A stretch of DNA of 64,000 bases from Protea cynaroides (taxonomy: Eukaryota; Streptophyta; Magnoliopsida; Proteales; Proteaceae), in assembly GCA_028583415.1 (NCBI GenBank), contig CM053276.1, forward strand, positions 141,753,902 to 141,817,901, given 5' to 3'. Shown piece after piece: positions 36,201 through 47,769 of the stretch (the stretch's first letter is position 1; each line of letters starts with the position of its first letter). Made by a program: the position numbers and the translations under genes. The notes under the pieces are model-generated. The model ran no database searches, was not told where the DNA came from, and saw only the letters and a program-made list of their open reading frames with translations.

Positions 36201-39200
36201 GACCAATGAACCAAGAACCAAGAGAAACATCTTCATTTGCATACTTGTGAAGTAAGTGCCTGGAATAAAAAACACCATGAACACGAAACAATGACAAGAC
36301 CGCATATGAAAAGAAAATCAAGCCATCGTCTATGAACTTACCGATTAACTGAAATATAGGTGGCCAAATCTTTGGAGATCGCATACAATTGTCCTGTTGC
36401 GTGCCTAAAATATTTATTTCCATCTTCGCCAAATTTCCAGTATTCCGGTTCGTGGTACTTGATCCCCCTGTAGAACATATAAATAATTGTATTTGGAACA
36501 TCTGTACAAACACAAAGTTAAGAAATAAACATAATAGATGCTTGTCTCTACATCAGAAAGAAGATTTTGCACTCTTACTTCTGTGACAGAACAGGGCCAG
36601 ACTTCATACAACCAATGTAAACACGTGGTTTCGACCTATGATGTGCCAAAGTTGAACCGATTATACCTGTTGCATATTACTGTCAATTGAAATCTATGGT
36701 TGTTTATAAGTAGAACTCAATAAAACAGCAACATAGATCCACTAACCAGGATTGACATGCACATCATCATCAACCTTAATGTAAAAGTCAGCATCCCACT
36801 TTGCAACGGCTGTTGAAAAATATATTTGGGTTTTTGACGACAATTCATGATACCCTTCCACGTGGTTCTACAAGAAATTATACCAACTCTGAATTCAAAA
36901 ATAAAGTTCCACATATCTGATGCACAGAAAGATTTGAGGAAATTTCCCAACTAAAAAGCCCTTTGCAACTGAAGGATTAACGAACCAGTCTCAAAAAATC
37001 CTGATGTTGCTCATCTTCTGCATCAATAGCACGATCCAAAACACCACCAGGGGTTGCACTAGAGTTCAGAAAAGCAAACCGCCGTATTTCTGTCAATGCT
37101 ATGGCCCTGAGGTAAGCAACAAATCTTAAGCAATCAGAGATATCTTACCTGTGGCCAATAACAAACCGGATAACAAGTCCCTTCTCTTTCTCCAGCCTTC
37201 TTAGTTCATCTCCTGGCAATAGATGATAAACGAAAAAAAAAATTCAGAAAATAAATAATATCAATACATTCTATAATTTTCTGATGCATGTACAATTTAA
37301 TAGATAATAGTTTAAGCATTGAACCTTGGGGCATCCAAGTTTCTCTGATTGAATCACGGCGCTTTCTGCTGCTGAATGCAGTAATGATTCCCATAACATA
37401 AAACACCTTTTGGTGCTCTAATTGCTCAACTATTGGTCTTGTAACCACTGGAGATCTTTCCTCATTGCCTGTTTTGGCAGCTCTAGCTGCAGCTAGCTGC
37501 ATCTCCAAGGAGGAGATTGTCTTGTCTAAATTCCTGAAAGTATTATGCCATGATGTATCATATAAACCATCTGAATAAACTCAGATGAAGTTGTCTTGTG
37601 TTTTTCTTTTATCTTCCTTTTCTCATGTTAATCAACGTAAGAAATAATAAAATGAATATGAAGTAAAGAAGATATGAACTGCAGGGATATCCTAGAAACT
37701 CGTAACAGTACTCAGAAGAATATAGAAAGTACATGATTACATCATGTGTCCGGGAAACTTGAGCGAGAATGTCTCCAACATGAAGAGAAGATTCCTGAAA
37801 AGCGAAGAAAATTATTTCCATATGTAGTTTATAGCAATTAAGAAGGGAGAAACTATTTGCTTGAAATTTTTTTTTTTCACTTGCCTTCTTTTCACAATTA
37901 ACTACCAGTTCAGGGTCTTGCTCTTGACGCTTTTCCACAGATGAACCTTCCTTATCTGGTTTAACTGTATCAGGAGTACCCCATAACCTATAAAAATGGA
38001 CATAGATAGTCAACCCAACATTGTGAAACATATAAAACAACATGCAAACTTAAAATAGGAGTATTTTAACTACACCATATATCGCATCCTCTGCCTAGAG
38101 ATACTAGGATCTGGTGAGCCAAATTAACATAGCAGGTGACCTAATCAATACAATCTAAACAACGAATATAATTGTGATAGGAATTTGCATCCACCGATGT
38201 TGTGACACTGGTTACAAATATGTGATGATTAACACCTTTAAAGGTGCAAGATAGTGACAAGATTACTACGTAACAGGCTGAGACATCAATTTTGTCACTA
38301 TATTATGATGAAAGGTATGAATAGCAAACAGGTGAATGCAATAATATAATAAACCTAGGGTGATAAACTCAATCTCTCATTACTACATTGAATCTCTCAT
38401 TACTACATTGAATGGCAAGTAATATCAATTTATTCAAGTACAGAATATTAATCAATCTCTCAGAAAAGAATTTCTACGTACTGGCCTAGATAGCCATTCC
38501 TTCGGAGTGATAAAAAAGGAAGACAAAGTGATCCTCAACTTTGGTTATTACATAATCTAAGTCATATGACAGACAAGGCAGTCATTCAAGTGATCTTTCA
38601 TAGATATGATGCATTCTGGGACAATGCAAAAAAGGTTTGAAGGATGAGAAAGTTTTCATAAATTATAAATTAAGAGGTGTAGATAACAATGCTTCAACTT
38701 ATTGGACGGATATCAATCCAAGAATAGAATGGGTGTTGGAAAAGAATTATCACTATGGGTGTTGGAAAAGGGCACTGACGGACACTGGGGGGATTACCAT
38801 CTCTAAATAAAGAACATATCCAAGGTCGATAATATCTGATGAACATAAGAAATCATGTACAAATAAAAGGTAAGGTGGGGTGGGGTGGTTCAAATCATTA
38901 GATCCATATCATACTTTGCACATGTTTCCCTCAGTCTGTTGAACCAATCAGACCCTAAAGGTCTTTCAGGACAATAAGAAAATAAAAGCTTCACGGAGCA
39001 ATGGAGGACCATTTACTGTATAACATATTTGGGCTCATTCTAACCTCCAGATTCATTGCAAATAGTTATGGTGTTAGCAACGTCCATCTAATCCTAACCA
39101 ATCCATGCTCACTGTCCAGACAACTGTATTCACCACTGCTCAAGTGTCAATATATGCTGCCATCTAAAAGAATTGTCAATTTATAGAGAGACTGTCCTTA

Positions 39201-40290
39201 TTTGCTTGCAATATGCTGTTGTCTTCTTCAATTATGAAGACCAAAAATTTGTCATAGAAAATCAGAACTCCAATTAACTGCTGCCAGAGGACTGCCCAAG
39301 GCCATAAGTAGATTCCTCCAATAAAATAAAATAAAAAGATTCTTATTCTTCCAGAGGTAACCTTTATGGTTAAACATGCAATCTCCCAAGATGGCATTGC
39401 CGGGTCAACATAAAATTGAAAAGCCCTGATATTATTACAAATACCAGTGTCAGCATTGTTGAAGTTACTTCAGTAGTCAGTACTGGTGAAATGCCTTCTT
39501 ATTGTCCATAAGTTCAAACCCTCAAATCACTTTAATGTCTCCTCCCACGACCTTATCAACAAGCCCACTTTGCCTTTACTGGATTACCAGAACTTTAGGA
39601 TAATTGTTTTTCATTAATTTTGTGAGAACAACCTCTCAGAGATCCTTAGTATATTGAATAACTACTTCCAGACAGACTGTCAGAGCCTCATTTTTGCTTC
39701 GGTTTAACAAATTGATAAGTGTGTGATTTTTATATTTTTATTCCCTTTGCACTTTGCTTTTTAATGTGTTTTATGTCTTATTGAATTGAATAGGATGAAT
39801 TTTATTAATTTGACATATTTTAGAGACTTTGTGAATTAATTGTTAAAAGATAGAAAAATTTCAGCATTCTTAATATTGACGTTCTGAGTTTCATGCAGGT
39901 TTTTGACATGGAAGGAGTTTCAAAATTGAAAAGTTATCTTCAGTAAAGTTGTAGAGGACATCTCAACCTTTTTGGAATGGTATTATGGAGAAAAATCTGA
40001 GTTCGTTTGGGCCTCCAAACGTTGCCTCAAAGTCTAACACGAAAATCTGACCGAATCCAAATTGGAGTAACCCTTTGATCTAATTAAAGCATTCAATGGT
40101 AGATGTAAATTCCATAAAGAGTCTGCTAGTTAAGTTAGGAAACATAAACCTACAATAGAAGACTCCAAAGAAGAAAAGAAGACTCTACAATTTCAGAATT
40201 CTAAATAAAGAAGGAATCCTACACAAAGAATGAGTTATAAGTTACAAAGGATTGTCATATTTTATATATAGAGCACTAGTGTTAAGATAA

Positions 40291-40321
<31 letters not shown>

Positions 40322-41193
40322 TTTGCTGAAAATTTTTCTATCTCTGAAATGATTGTAATGTCTAACTAATTTTCTCATTCAGTTCAAGGGGATTTTGAAG
40401 CCCAAACTCATGTCAATGGTGTAATCTTTGTTCAGTAACGTTGTTCTTCTTCTTTCTTTTATTGGAATTACTTATGTTATTCTTTTCTCTTTATTTATGA
40501 TATTTGTCTGAATAATTCAGTAATGGCCTGCTAAATTGGTTAGATTAATATTAATTGCTAGATCTAGAATCTGTGATACGTAATCGTCCTGATTCTAATC
40601 ACAAGTAGCAAACAGTGATAGATGATTATGTCCAAGTTTTCGTCACATCATTGTGAATAATATAACCTAAGTTAAATAATCTTCGTTTGTGTGTGATTGT
40701 TGCTTAGATTGATCTGTTTTCCATCCCCTTAATACTGCCATTGAATTAAACATTGAGAGCTTATTCAGTGTTGTACTGTTGTTCAATGGTTAGATCTCTC
40801 TGAAGAGCTTGTTTCGATTGAGGTACTTAAGGGAAAACTCGGGTAACAGAACTTATTGTTATCTAGGGTCTTTAATTCTGATTGGAAGGAAGAGATAAAC
40901 GTTGCGATTAATTTTACTCATTGCATGTATGGGTGGATATTGAACCAAGAACTGAATATTCTCATCTAATTATTTTCTTATTTAAATTCTATCTGTTTAC
41001 TTTCAATTTGATTCAAACAACCAAAACCCCCCTTCATTATTGTGTTTACTTAGCATTAATTAGTATATTTAGTTTGAGTAGAATATAAATTTTAATCAAT
41101 TCATTCTCTGTGGGATCGACCTTTGCTTATCCTATTTACAGTTTATTAATCAGGTCAGTAAAGAAATATTTAATTAAATTAATGCATTCGACA

Positions 41194-41241
<48 letters not shown>

Positions 41242-42855
41242 TCTACCAGTAACAGAGTATTATGTATGTCTCCAAGTAGAAAGGAAGCTTGTCATCATTC
41301 AACAATAAGCATGTTAATACTTAGAAAGGAAGCTTGTCATCATTCAAAATGTGTTGTTTCTTCAAAGCACATAACTCTCAGGTACTCACTCCCAATAAAA
41401 ACCAACAAAATCTCAAGTGGAACATGGAAATTAGCAGGGATGCAACATTAGAATTTGTTTCTTCAGCCAACATTTTTTTGAGCATTAGGCAAGTCATGAA
41501 ATAATTTGCTTCAGTTGAGAACTTTAACAATTACCACGTCAAATGTTGCAGTGCTGATATTTGATTGCACCACGGTGCGAATCAGATAGCAAGGACTGAA
41601 GGCTCATATCAACCAATCCTTACCTTATGATAGCTAGGATTGGCTGAACACTGAAACAGATCCTTCAGATAGATCCATTGGTGGGAATTTTAAAAACATT
41701 TGGACTCCCTCCTCTGTGAAGCTTCTCCAAATCCAGAGAGAGGATTTTAACAACCGTTGGGAGTGAGTATACCAGGGAGCCTCTGATACTAAAAATTCTG
41801 AATTTTTATTTTATTTTATTGGTAATAAGGAATAAATAGTTTCTCTACCATTTAAGATACTTGGGAATATATTAGCTAGCAATTAATCACTGATTCAACG
41901 TCATCACGGTCCTGAGACAAGCTCGGGAATAAAATGGACCACGTTGAGATAGTCTCGTGGTAAAGAATCTAAAGACAAAGTAGAGGTTACTCTAGCAGAT
42001 TTAAGAATCTGAAGTAAAAAACCAGTAGATAACAGATCAAAGGCAGATTGCTTTTGAGTTAAACATACCACTTCTCAGTGTTAAGGGCCTCAAGGAATGG
42101 ACTCAAGGTCGTTAACCAATGCTTATGCATATTTAGGCTCTCTTTCTCTAACGATGAATATAGGAACATTGGGTCTCAAGGTAGTCACAATTACATGAGT
42201 GACAGTTGTAAGAATCAGTTCTGACAACTCTGAGAGTCCATTCAAGAAGGAGACGAGGTCACGAAAGATCTCGCGCCGGGAAAAGAAAGCCATTGGGAAC
42301 AGCTCGTAGTATCCAGGAATCTAAATCCTCGGCCAGGCAAGCTGTCTAAACAGAGATAAGCAAAAAGACAACCTACAAGACATAAACCCTGAGTGCCACG
42401 CATCTAACTCAAGCCGAATGAAAACCCGAAACCCAGAATTTAGTCTTCCATAGAACACAAAATAAACGAAAACCGGACACAACAATTATGCTTTTCATAA
42501 AATGCCTCGGAACACAGCAATCATACTCGAAGACCGAAATGTCAAATTTGCATCTTGCATTAGGGTCTGTGTCAAGATTCAAGAGAAGCAATTTCTCCGA
42601 CCCCAAAAACCCACTAAAAATAAAATAAAATTGCAATGAAGGTTTATTAGACTCAGTGAAGTAAAGGAGATATCAACTTGAGTCAGAATTTCTTAATAGA
42701 GAAGAGATAGATTACCAGGGAAAGGGAAAAAAAGAAACCAACCTGTCTACTACCAACACTCCCAAGCAGAAACTAGAAATGCATAACAGAGAAACCCATC
42801 TGGTAGAGACTCCACCGCCGCCCTTCTGGTATCTGCTTGTGGGCATCAAACCCAT
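32980..42855 (-). CDS. Beta-1,3-galactosyltransferase (GT31, B3GALT family), Golgi type II membrane protein
   Basis: It transfers galactose in beta-1,3 linkage to glycan or arabinogalactan acceptors in the Golgi. Eleven exons join in phase to 405 aa: 42855-42743, 37987-37885, 37794-37733, 37533-37325, 37212-37149, 37058-36986, 36867-36747, 36666-36579, 36467-36342, 36259-36150 and 33128-32980. Residues about 22-37 (SLLCISSFCLGVLVVD) are the signal anchor. A stem region includes NLDKTISSLEMQLAAARAAK. The catalytic domain has RRDSIRETWMPQG, RFVIGHSATPGG, the DxD motif in KVDDDVHVN (about 241-243), PRVYIGCMKSGPV, YHEPEYWKFG and EDVSLGSWFIGLDVEHIDD. The Cys-rich tail (CEWKVQAGNPCAASFDWSCS) identifies the plant B3GALT2-like group. 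Intron 2 is GC-AG. Intron 1 (4.8 kb) and intron 10 (3.0 kb) hold transposon remains. Confidence 0.95.
33168..33208. repeat. (GA)n microsatellite in intron 10 of the galactosyltransferase gene
   Basis: A run of about 41 bases of GA, so (CT)n on the sense strand, ending about 38 bases before the acceptor of the last exon. This is a placement like that of the repeat in the GH17 gene. Confidence 0.95.
34121..34240 (-). mobile_element. tRNA-derived SINE, in galactosyltransferase intron 10
   Basis: On the minus strand the head reads AGAGGGTAGCTTAGTTGGTA, with an A box (TAGCTTAGTTGG, plus 34215-34226), then a B box-like GAGTTCAACTC (34177-34187), and ends in an A-rich/(ATA)n tail (plus-strand T run about 34122-34155). 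GGGATAATTT (34111-34120) and GGAATAATTT (34241-34250) flank it as a nine-of-ten target duplication. It is about 120 bases, close to a tRNA head plus tail with little body. Confidence 0.65.
34661..34966 (+). mobile_element. Probable solo LTR in galactosyltransferase intron 10
   Basis: The block begins TGTTAGCAATAATAACTAAC and ends TCTCACA, with TTATAAATAATGACC around 34857 as a likely LTR promoter followed by a C/T-rich stretch, typical of short copia LTRs. The flanks TTTTC and CTTTC match at four of five bases. The imperfect duplication keeps confidence moderate. Confidence 0.45.
38371..38412. repeat. 21-base tandem duplication
   Basis: ATCTCTCATTACTACATTGA occurs twice in direct tandem in intron 1 of the galactosyltransferase gene. 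Confidence 0.85.
39678..41195 (+). mobile_element. Old LTR-like segment in galactosyltransferase intron 1
   Basis: The block starts near TGTCAGAGCC. Near its end it carries TTCTCTGTGGGATCGACC and then TTAATGCATTCGACACGCA, a pairing I recall from the 3' part of Athila/Tat-type Gypsy LTRs. It stops at an (AT)n run at 41196. A (CT)n run lies at about 40290-40320. No coding sequence, primer site or target duplication was found. It is either a decayed solo LTR or a fragment. Confidence 0.4.
41196..41238. repeat. (AT)n microsatellite
   Basis: About 43 bases of pure AT dinucleotide. Confidence 0.95.
41278..41347. repeat. 25-base direct repeat pair
   Basis: AAAGGAAGCTTGTCATCATT occurs at about 41279 and again at about 41324, in intron 1 of the galactosyltransferase gene, separated by about 20 bases. 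Confidence 0.85.
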
Positions 42856-43249
42856 TTAAAAGCTCCGATTCTTGGCAATGCAGCTGATGCTGCTACTTTC
42901 TTCTGAATCGGTAGCTTGCTCGCTTCTCTTCCTTCCTTTAGCTTCTTCTCCCGCTGTCTTTACTCTTTTTAGGAGAAGGAAAAGAAAAAAGTCACAAAGT
43001 AGCAGTAAACGACTGGCATCAGAAATACGAATAAGAGGGAATACCACCACACTACCACTATCAACGCCAAATGCCGAAAAGAAAACAATCAATGCGAAGC
43101 TGAGAAAGAGAGAGAGAGGACAACGCCTGCTGTCTGTCGAGTCTCGAGTCTCGACTACATTAATACCCAAGAAATATATATTAATCCTTCAAACTTAAAA
43201 GTACAGCTGACAAGCAAGCAACCCCACCGATATTATATATACTCTTCTT

Positions 43250-43304
43250 AACTTTTGGAGAATAGTTACCCAAAAAAAAAAAAAAAAAAAAACTTTTGGA
43301 GAAT
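43250..43304. mobile_element. Poly(A) micro-insertion 1 with 14-bp duplication
   Basis: AACTTTTGGAGAAT at 43250-43263 is repeated exactly at 43291-43304. The 27 bases between are AGTTACCC followed by 19 A. This is the structure of an extremely 5'-truncated, poly(A)-tailed retrotransposition. Confidence 0.65.
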
Positions 43305-43442
43305 GAGATTGAGAGCACAGGGAAGTTTGTAATTCCAACTCAATGGTAAAAATATCAAAATGGTTCAGACTCGAGATTCGTTCGCCTACTAAGCCACGAA
43401 ATTTTGAAAGTGGAGTCCAACTACTCAGAAGTTAAGGGACTT

Positions 43443-43499
43443 AAAAATTTAAAAATTAATGTTTATCAAAAAAAAAAATAAAAAAAATTTAAAAATTAA
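43443..43499. mobile_element. Poly(A) micro-insertion 2 with about 17-bp duplication
   Basis: AAAAATTTAAAAATTAA at 43443-43459 recurs at 43483-43499. Between them are TGTTTATC and an A-rich run of about 15 bases. The low complexity of the repeated unit makes this weaker than insertion 1. Confidence 0.45.
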
Positions 43500-43531
43500 A
43501 AAATTAAGTGGGACCATATGTAGGATTCCAA

Positions 43532-43581
43532 CGGTTGGATAAGATTTTACCAAAAAAAAAAAAGGGTTGGGTAAGAATTTA
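43532..43581. mobile_element. Possible poly(A) micro-insertion 3
   Basis: GGTTGGATAAGATTTTA (from about 43533) and GGTTGGGTAAGAATTTA (from about 43565) flank CC plus about 12 A. The flanking copies differ at two positions, so it is older or coincidental. Confidence 0.4.
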
Positions 43582-44680
43582 AAACTTTTTGAGGTATATA
43601 AATATATAATTGGATCTTGATCAAAATTGGAAGTCTCGATCAGCTTCCTTCGATCAGAAGCTTGGACCAGATAAAACTTCTTGTTTGAAAGAGGAAACCG
43701 ACGTGAGATGGAGGAAATGACGATTTGATCTGAGAAAACAGAAAATCCCGAGGGGCCAGCCATCCATGATCCCACCTACCAAATTGGACCATATATGTTT
43801 AATTCTCGTCGTATCAACAACTATCATCACGTCTGGAAAGCTTAACCGTACAACCATAGTTCAGAAATTCAATCGAAATTTCAGATTTCCATCGAAATCT
43901 TTTGGTTTTGAATGAATCCGATACAAACCATAATGTCAGTACTTTTTTAACATAAATTCGGTCATAAATTCGGACTGAATTTATGATTTTGGCCAGAATT
44001 TTAGTTCAAAATCTTGAATCGATCCATATTTGACGAAACCAGTTTGAATAAATACAAACCACAGAAAGTTTTTAACTATTTTAATTTATGAGCTAGGCCA
44101 CTTTAGTCATTTTTTTTTTCTTTTTGGTAAAAATGATGTCAGTCACACCACCCAATCTATAGTGTATTTTGCTTTTCTAGCTGTCTACTTTATAGCATTT
44201 TGTCTTCTTTCAATTCTTTTAAGTAATCCATGTGGGACTAAAAGACTAAAATAAATGTTTATTACCAAGTTTTCCTTCTTATAATATTATAATTTTTTTT
44301 CAATTCTATAAAAGTATCCATGTGGTACTAAAAACTATAAGAGTGTTTTTTGTATTTTTGTTCTTCTTTCTATTGAGTTAAAGGTTCATGTGGGACTAAA
44401 AGAAGAAAAATAATATTAAATACAAACAAGATAGACACGTATCTCTATCTTAACAGAATCTCTCTCTTAGTCTCTCGATCTGCTGATCTGAAAGAATGTT
44501 TTTTTTTACCATGTTTCATTGAAATTTGGGCCGAAATCATCGAAATTTTGGTTTTTGGCCTGGCCGAAACTCGGCACAAAACCGAAATTACAATCCTTGC
44601 GTACAACCTCCAACGAATTTCTGTCTTCCCCATCACGGGTTCTCTCTACTAACTGGTCCCGAAGGTGTCAATTTGATATC

Positions 44681-44837
44681 AAAATCGGTACATTACTGTT
44701 TGTATACCACTTTTTAGACCGGATCACATACACTGTCTTATACCGTATCATTGGCACCAAAATCGATACATTACTGTTTGTATACCACTTTTTAAACCGG
44801 ATCACATACACTGTCTTATACCGTATTGATTGGCACC
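44681..44837. repeat. 78-bp tandem duplication
   Basis: A unit of about 78 bases, from AAAATCGGTACATTACTG to TCATTGGCACC, is followed at once by a second copy (44759-44837) with a few substitutions. Both contain TTTGTATACCACTTTTTA and ACACTGTCTTATACCGTAT. Confidence 0.9.
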
Positions 44838-45909
44838 GTTACTGGTTCCACGATCAACTGTTGTTTGAACTTGATCACTTTTTTTGGGAGGTGTAGAGAG
44901 AGAGAGACCATTATTGGGCACTCACTACGGGGATGAAGGACTCGAGCTCAAGACCAAGTCTCAGTGTGACCTTGTCGAGTAAGGATGTCAAAAAATAAAA
45001 TCGACTCGTGTATCGAAACATAATCAAACCTTTTAAACCAAAACAAAAAAATCGATTATTAAACGGTTAGATTCTGATTTCAAAATAAAACCGTTTAATT
45101 AAATGATTCGTTTCTAATTTCAAAAATGATTCTGTTTAAACCAACTATTTGAAACCATTAAAACCAACTTATGGGCCTGCAGGGCTTGATCCTTGTGGCC
45201 TGGTTATGCAGACTGCATGACCGACCGGTCGGCCCATGCGGCCTGTCCTGCCCATGCACCCAAATCCCCTTGTGGTCTACAAGCTTGTCATTCGTTTCCT
45301 CTCTCCCCCTTTTTAAAAATATATCTCATGTCACTTGTCCTTCATAGCTCCTAAGACAAACTTTTTACTGTTCTAAAAAATAATAGGCTTCTCTAGGCCA
45401 TGATTCATTACTACAACAGCAAAACAATTACATTCTTCACCATTCCTCCATTTTACTGTTTAAAATAACTTGAACTGGCCTTTTTTTTTTTTAACCAACT
45501 CAGTAAAAACGCCTTCCTATTGATTTTGTTAAAACAACAGTAACATCCCCAACTCATGGATTCAGACTGGACATATTAACAGGGTTCTTAATTTAAAACC
45601 TGTTCTTTTGATGTAATATAACAAAACAGCTTCACCTTTCATTCTCTTTTCATTTAAAAAAAATAATCTTTAGCCTTTGTAATAACCCATTCCATTAGTC
45701 TTAACACTGAACACCATGTTCTAATAACTATATAACAGTAACCATTCTATCATAATTCTTTCTTTCTTTTTTGTATAGGCTTAAAAAGAGCTCCTGTTCA
45801 ACAAATCTTTTATTTTGGTAACATGGCATGCTGGTTCATCATAATGTTCATTTTAACTTCATCGATCATTAGCAACATTACCTCGTGCTACTGGTTCACA
45901 TATTATAAG

Positions 45910-46715
45910 TGTTAGGGGTCAAAAATAATGGTTAAATCTGGCCATAGGAAGAGAACCTTGGATGATCTTCGGGAGAAGAACACGTGACGTGTATCTAAGG
46001 GATTAGGCATGAGAAGGAAGACACGACGGAAAATATCAAAAGGAACTTGCGTTCGACCCTCTATGATGACTCAGATGAGATGTGACAGATTGATGTAGGT
46101 AGTTGGGCTATTTATAAATTGTCATTAATGCTCATAAATGCTGACAACCACCATAAATGCAAGGCATGTTGATTTGATTGGCCAAGTCACCAAATCATGG
46201 ACCAACTCAGCGCAAAGTCAGACCATTACTTAGTAAAAGTGCAAGGGCAGAAACAGACATCAGGAGGTATGGGAGATATAGCTTAAAAGGGGGGTCGAAG
46301 AAGGTCAAGGAGGGTCGAAAGCGGTTGACATGACATCCTAGCGCTGTCTTAGGGGGTCGTAGCCTTACAGATCTACTATACTCTATGTAACTGATGATTG
46401 AAATAGTGATAGGTATGGGGGAGCTTGCTTGTAAAGTTTCCTATTAAATCTATATATGCAATAAGAAGACATCAAACAAAAAAAGAGGGAAGAAAAATCG
46501 GACTCTGATCCATTAAGAAGAAACCTCTCATTTTATCAACTTAATGTTATGATCTTTGATGAATTTCCTTAGGTGCCTAACTCAGTGGGGAGGGAGATAG
46601 TTCTAGTGGACAGTATCTCAGGGAACCCTTGTTTCTGAAGGAACTCCAATGTCTCATTGAGAGTTCCATATTGTCTGTCTTGATAAATCCATCTTGCCGG
46701 ATTCCATCGACAACA
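45910..46715. mobile_element. Solo LTR (806 bp) with ATAAG target duplication
   Basis: The block begins TGTTAGGGGTCAAAAATAATGG and ends CCATCGACAACA (TG...CA), flanked by ATAAG at 45905-45909 and 46716-46720. It has no coding sequence. The length and GTC/TCGA-rich tail resemble Gypsy LTRs, but the superfamily is not proven. Recombination between two LTRs would leave this. Confidence 0.65.
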
Positions 46716-47769
46716 ATAAGCATTTCCTATCTTTTATCCATGACATATCTTTTGGCCATGACATAAACAGAATATACTATAAATACATCCAGTAATTGGG
46801 GTTCATAATGATACAGCATATTTGTTGTTCATTTCAGGTCTATATCTATCTTCTTCAAGTCCTTTCAAAGTATTTATAACCTTGCATGAGGCCAATACAT
46901 TCATTCATCATTTCATTTAATTTCATTCATTGTTCATAACATTTTGCTGGTTCAGCTTTTTTTTTAATCATATCATTATAGGTACTGCAACTAGGCTGGT
47001 TCGGTCCCTACCTCTAGTTAATCTTGCAGATATTCTTCAAAGGTCTGGTAAGGTGCTCCCTAATGCAGCCTTGCTGCATCACTTCCCCAAGTTATATATC
47101 AATTTCAACTCCAGTTCCCATTTCTTCATCTCCTTCATCCTTGATCATTCACAGTGGCTCTGTTGGTTTTCTTCTTCAATTCACTCTCCTATTGTTCATC
47201 CCCCCTTCCTCATCCTTCTTCCCTGCTATTCTTGCTAGAGTCGAGCACAATCACTCCTGTGTTCCTCCTCCTTTAATTTCTGCTACTCTTCCTCCTTGTT
47301 GATCCCTTCTCCCTCTACCTCTTGTTGTTTTTCTTTTAACACTTCAACCTCTCACTGATTCTTCTTCTTCCTTTCTGTTTTTCTCCTCTTTTCCCCCTAC
47401 GTCACAACTCCTACTCACAGTTCTCAAACGTATGGAGAGTAGCAGTGAAAATGAAAGTTGAACTGGTTTATTAATCCCTTATTTTTGTAGAAATAAATTT
47501 TAATTTAATACTTTTCACATAGCATATTTCTAAATTGTAAATCCACTTTCATATATGATTAAAATTGTTTTAATGTTTCCTTGGTTTTCCCTCTCCTTTG
47601 CTCCTAACTCTCTTCCTCCCCTTCCCGGCAATTAAACCATTTTCAACCATTAAACCGATACCCATTAATAATCGATTTTGGTAAATATTTTGAAACCGTT
47701 TAATGAATGATTCGATTGTATCTGTTAAAGATAAGATTCCACGGGGTTTCAGTTAGCATATTCTCTCAG

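Noticed and set aside
36037..36513. 158-aa minus-strand open frame read as a single protein
   Set aside because: It is two galactosyltransferase exons read through an intron. The first half is out of frame.
46930..47302. C/T-rich plus-strand frames before the copia element
   Set aside because: Ser/Pro/Leu-rich low-complexity translations of pyrimidine-rich DNA, with no family match.
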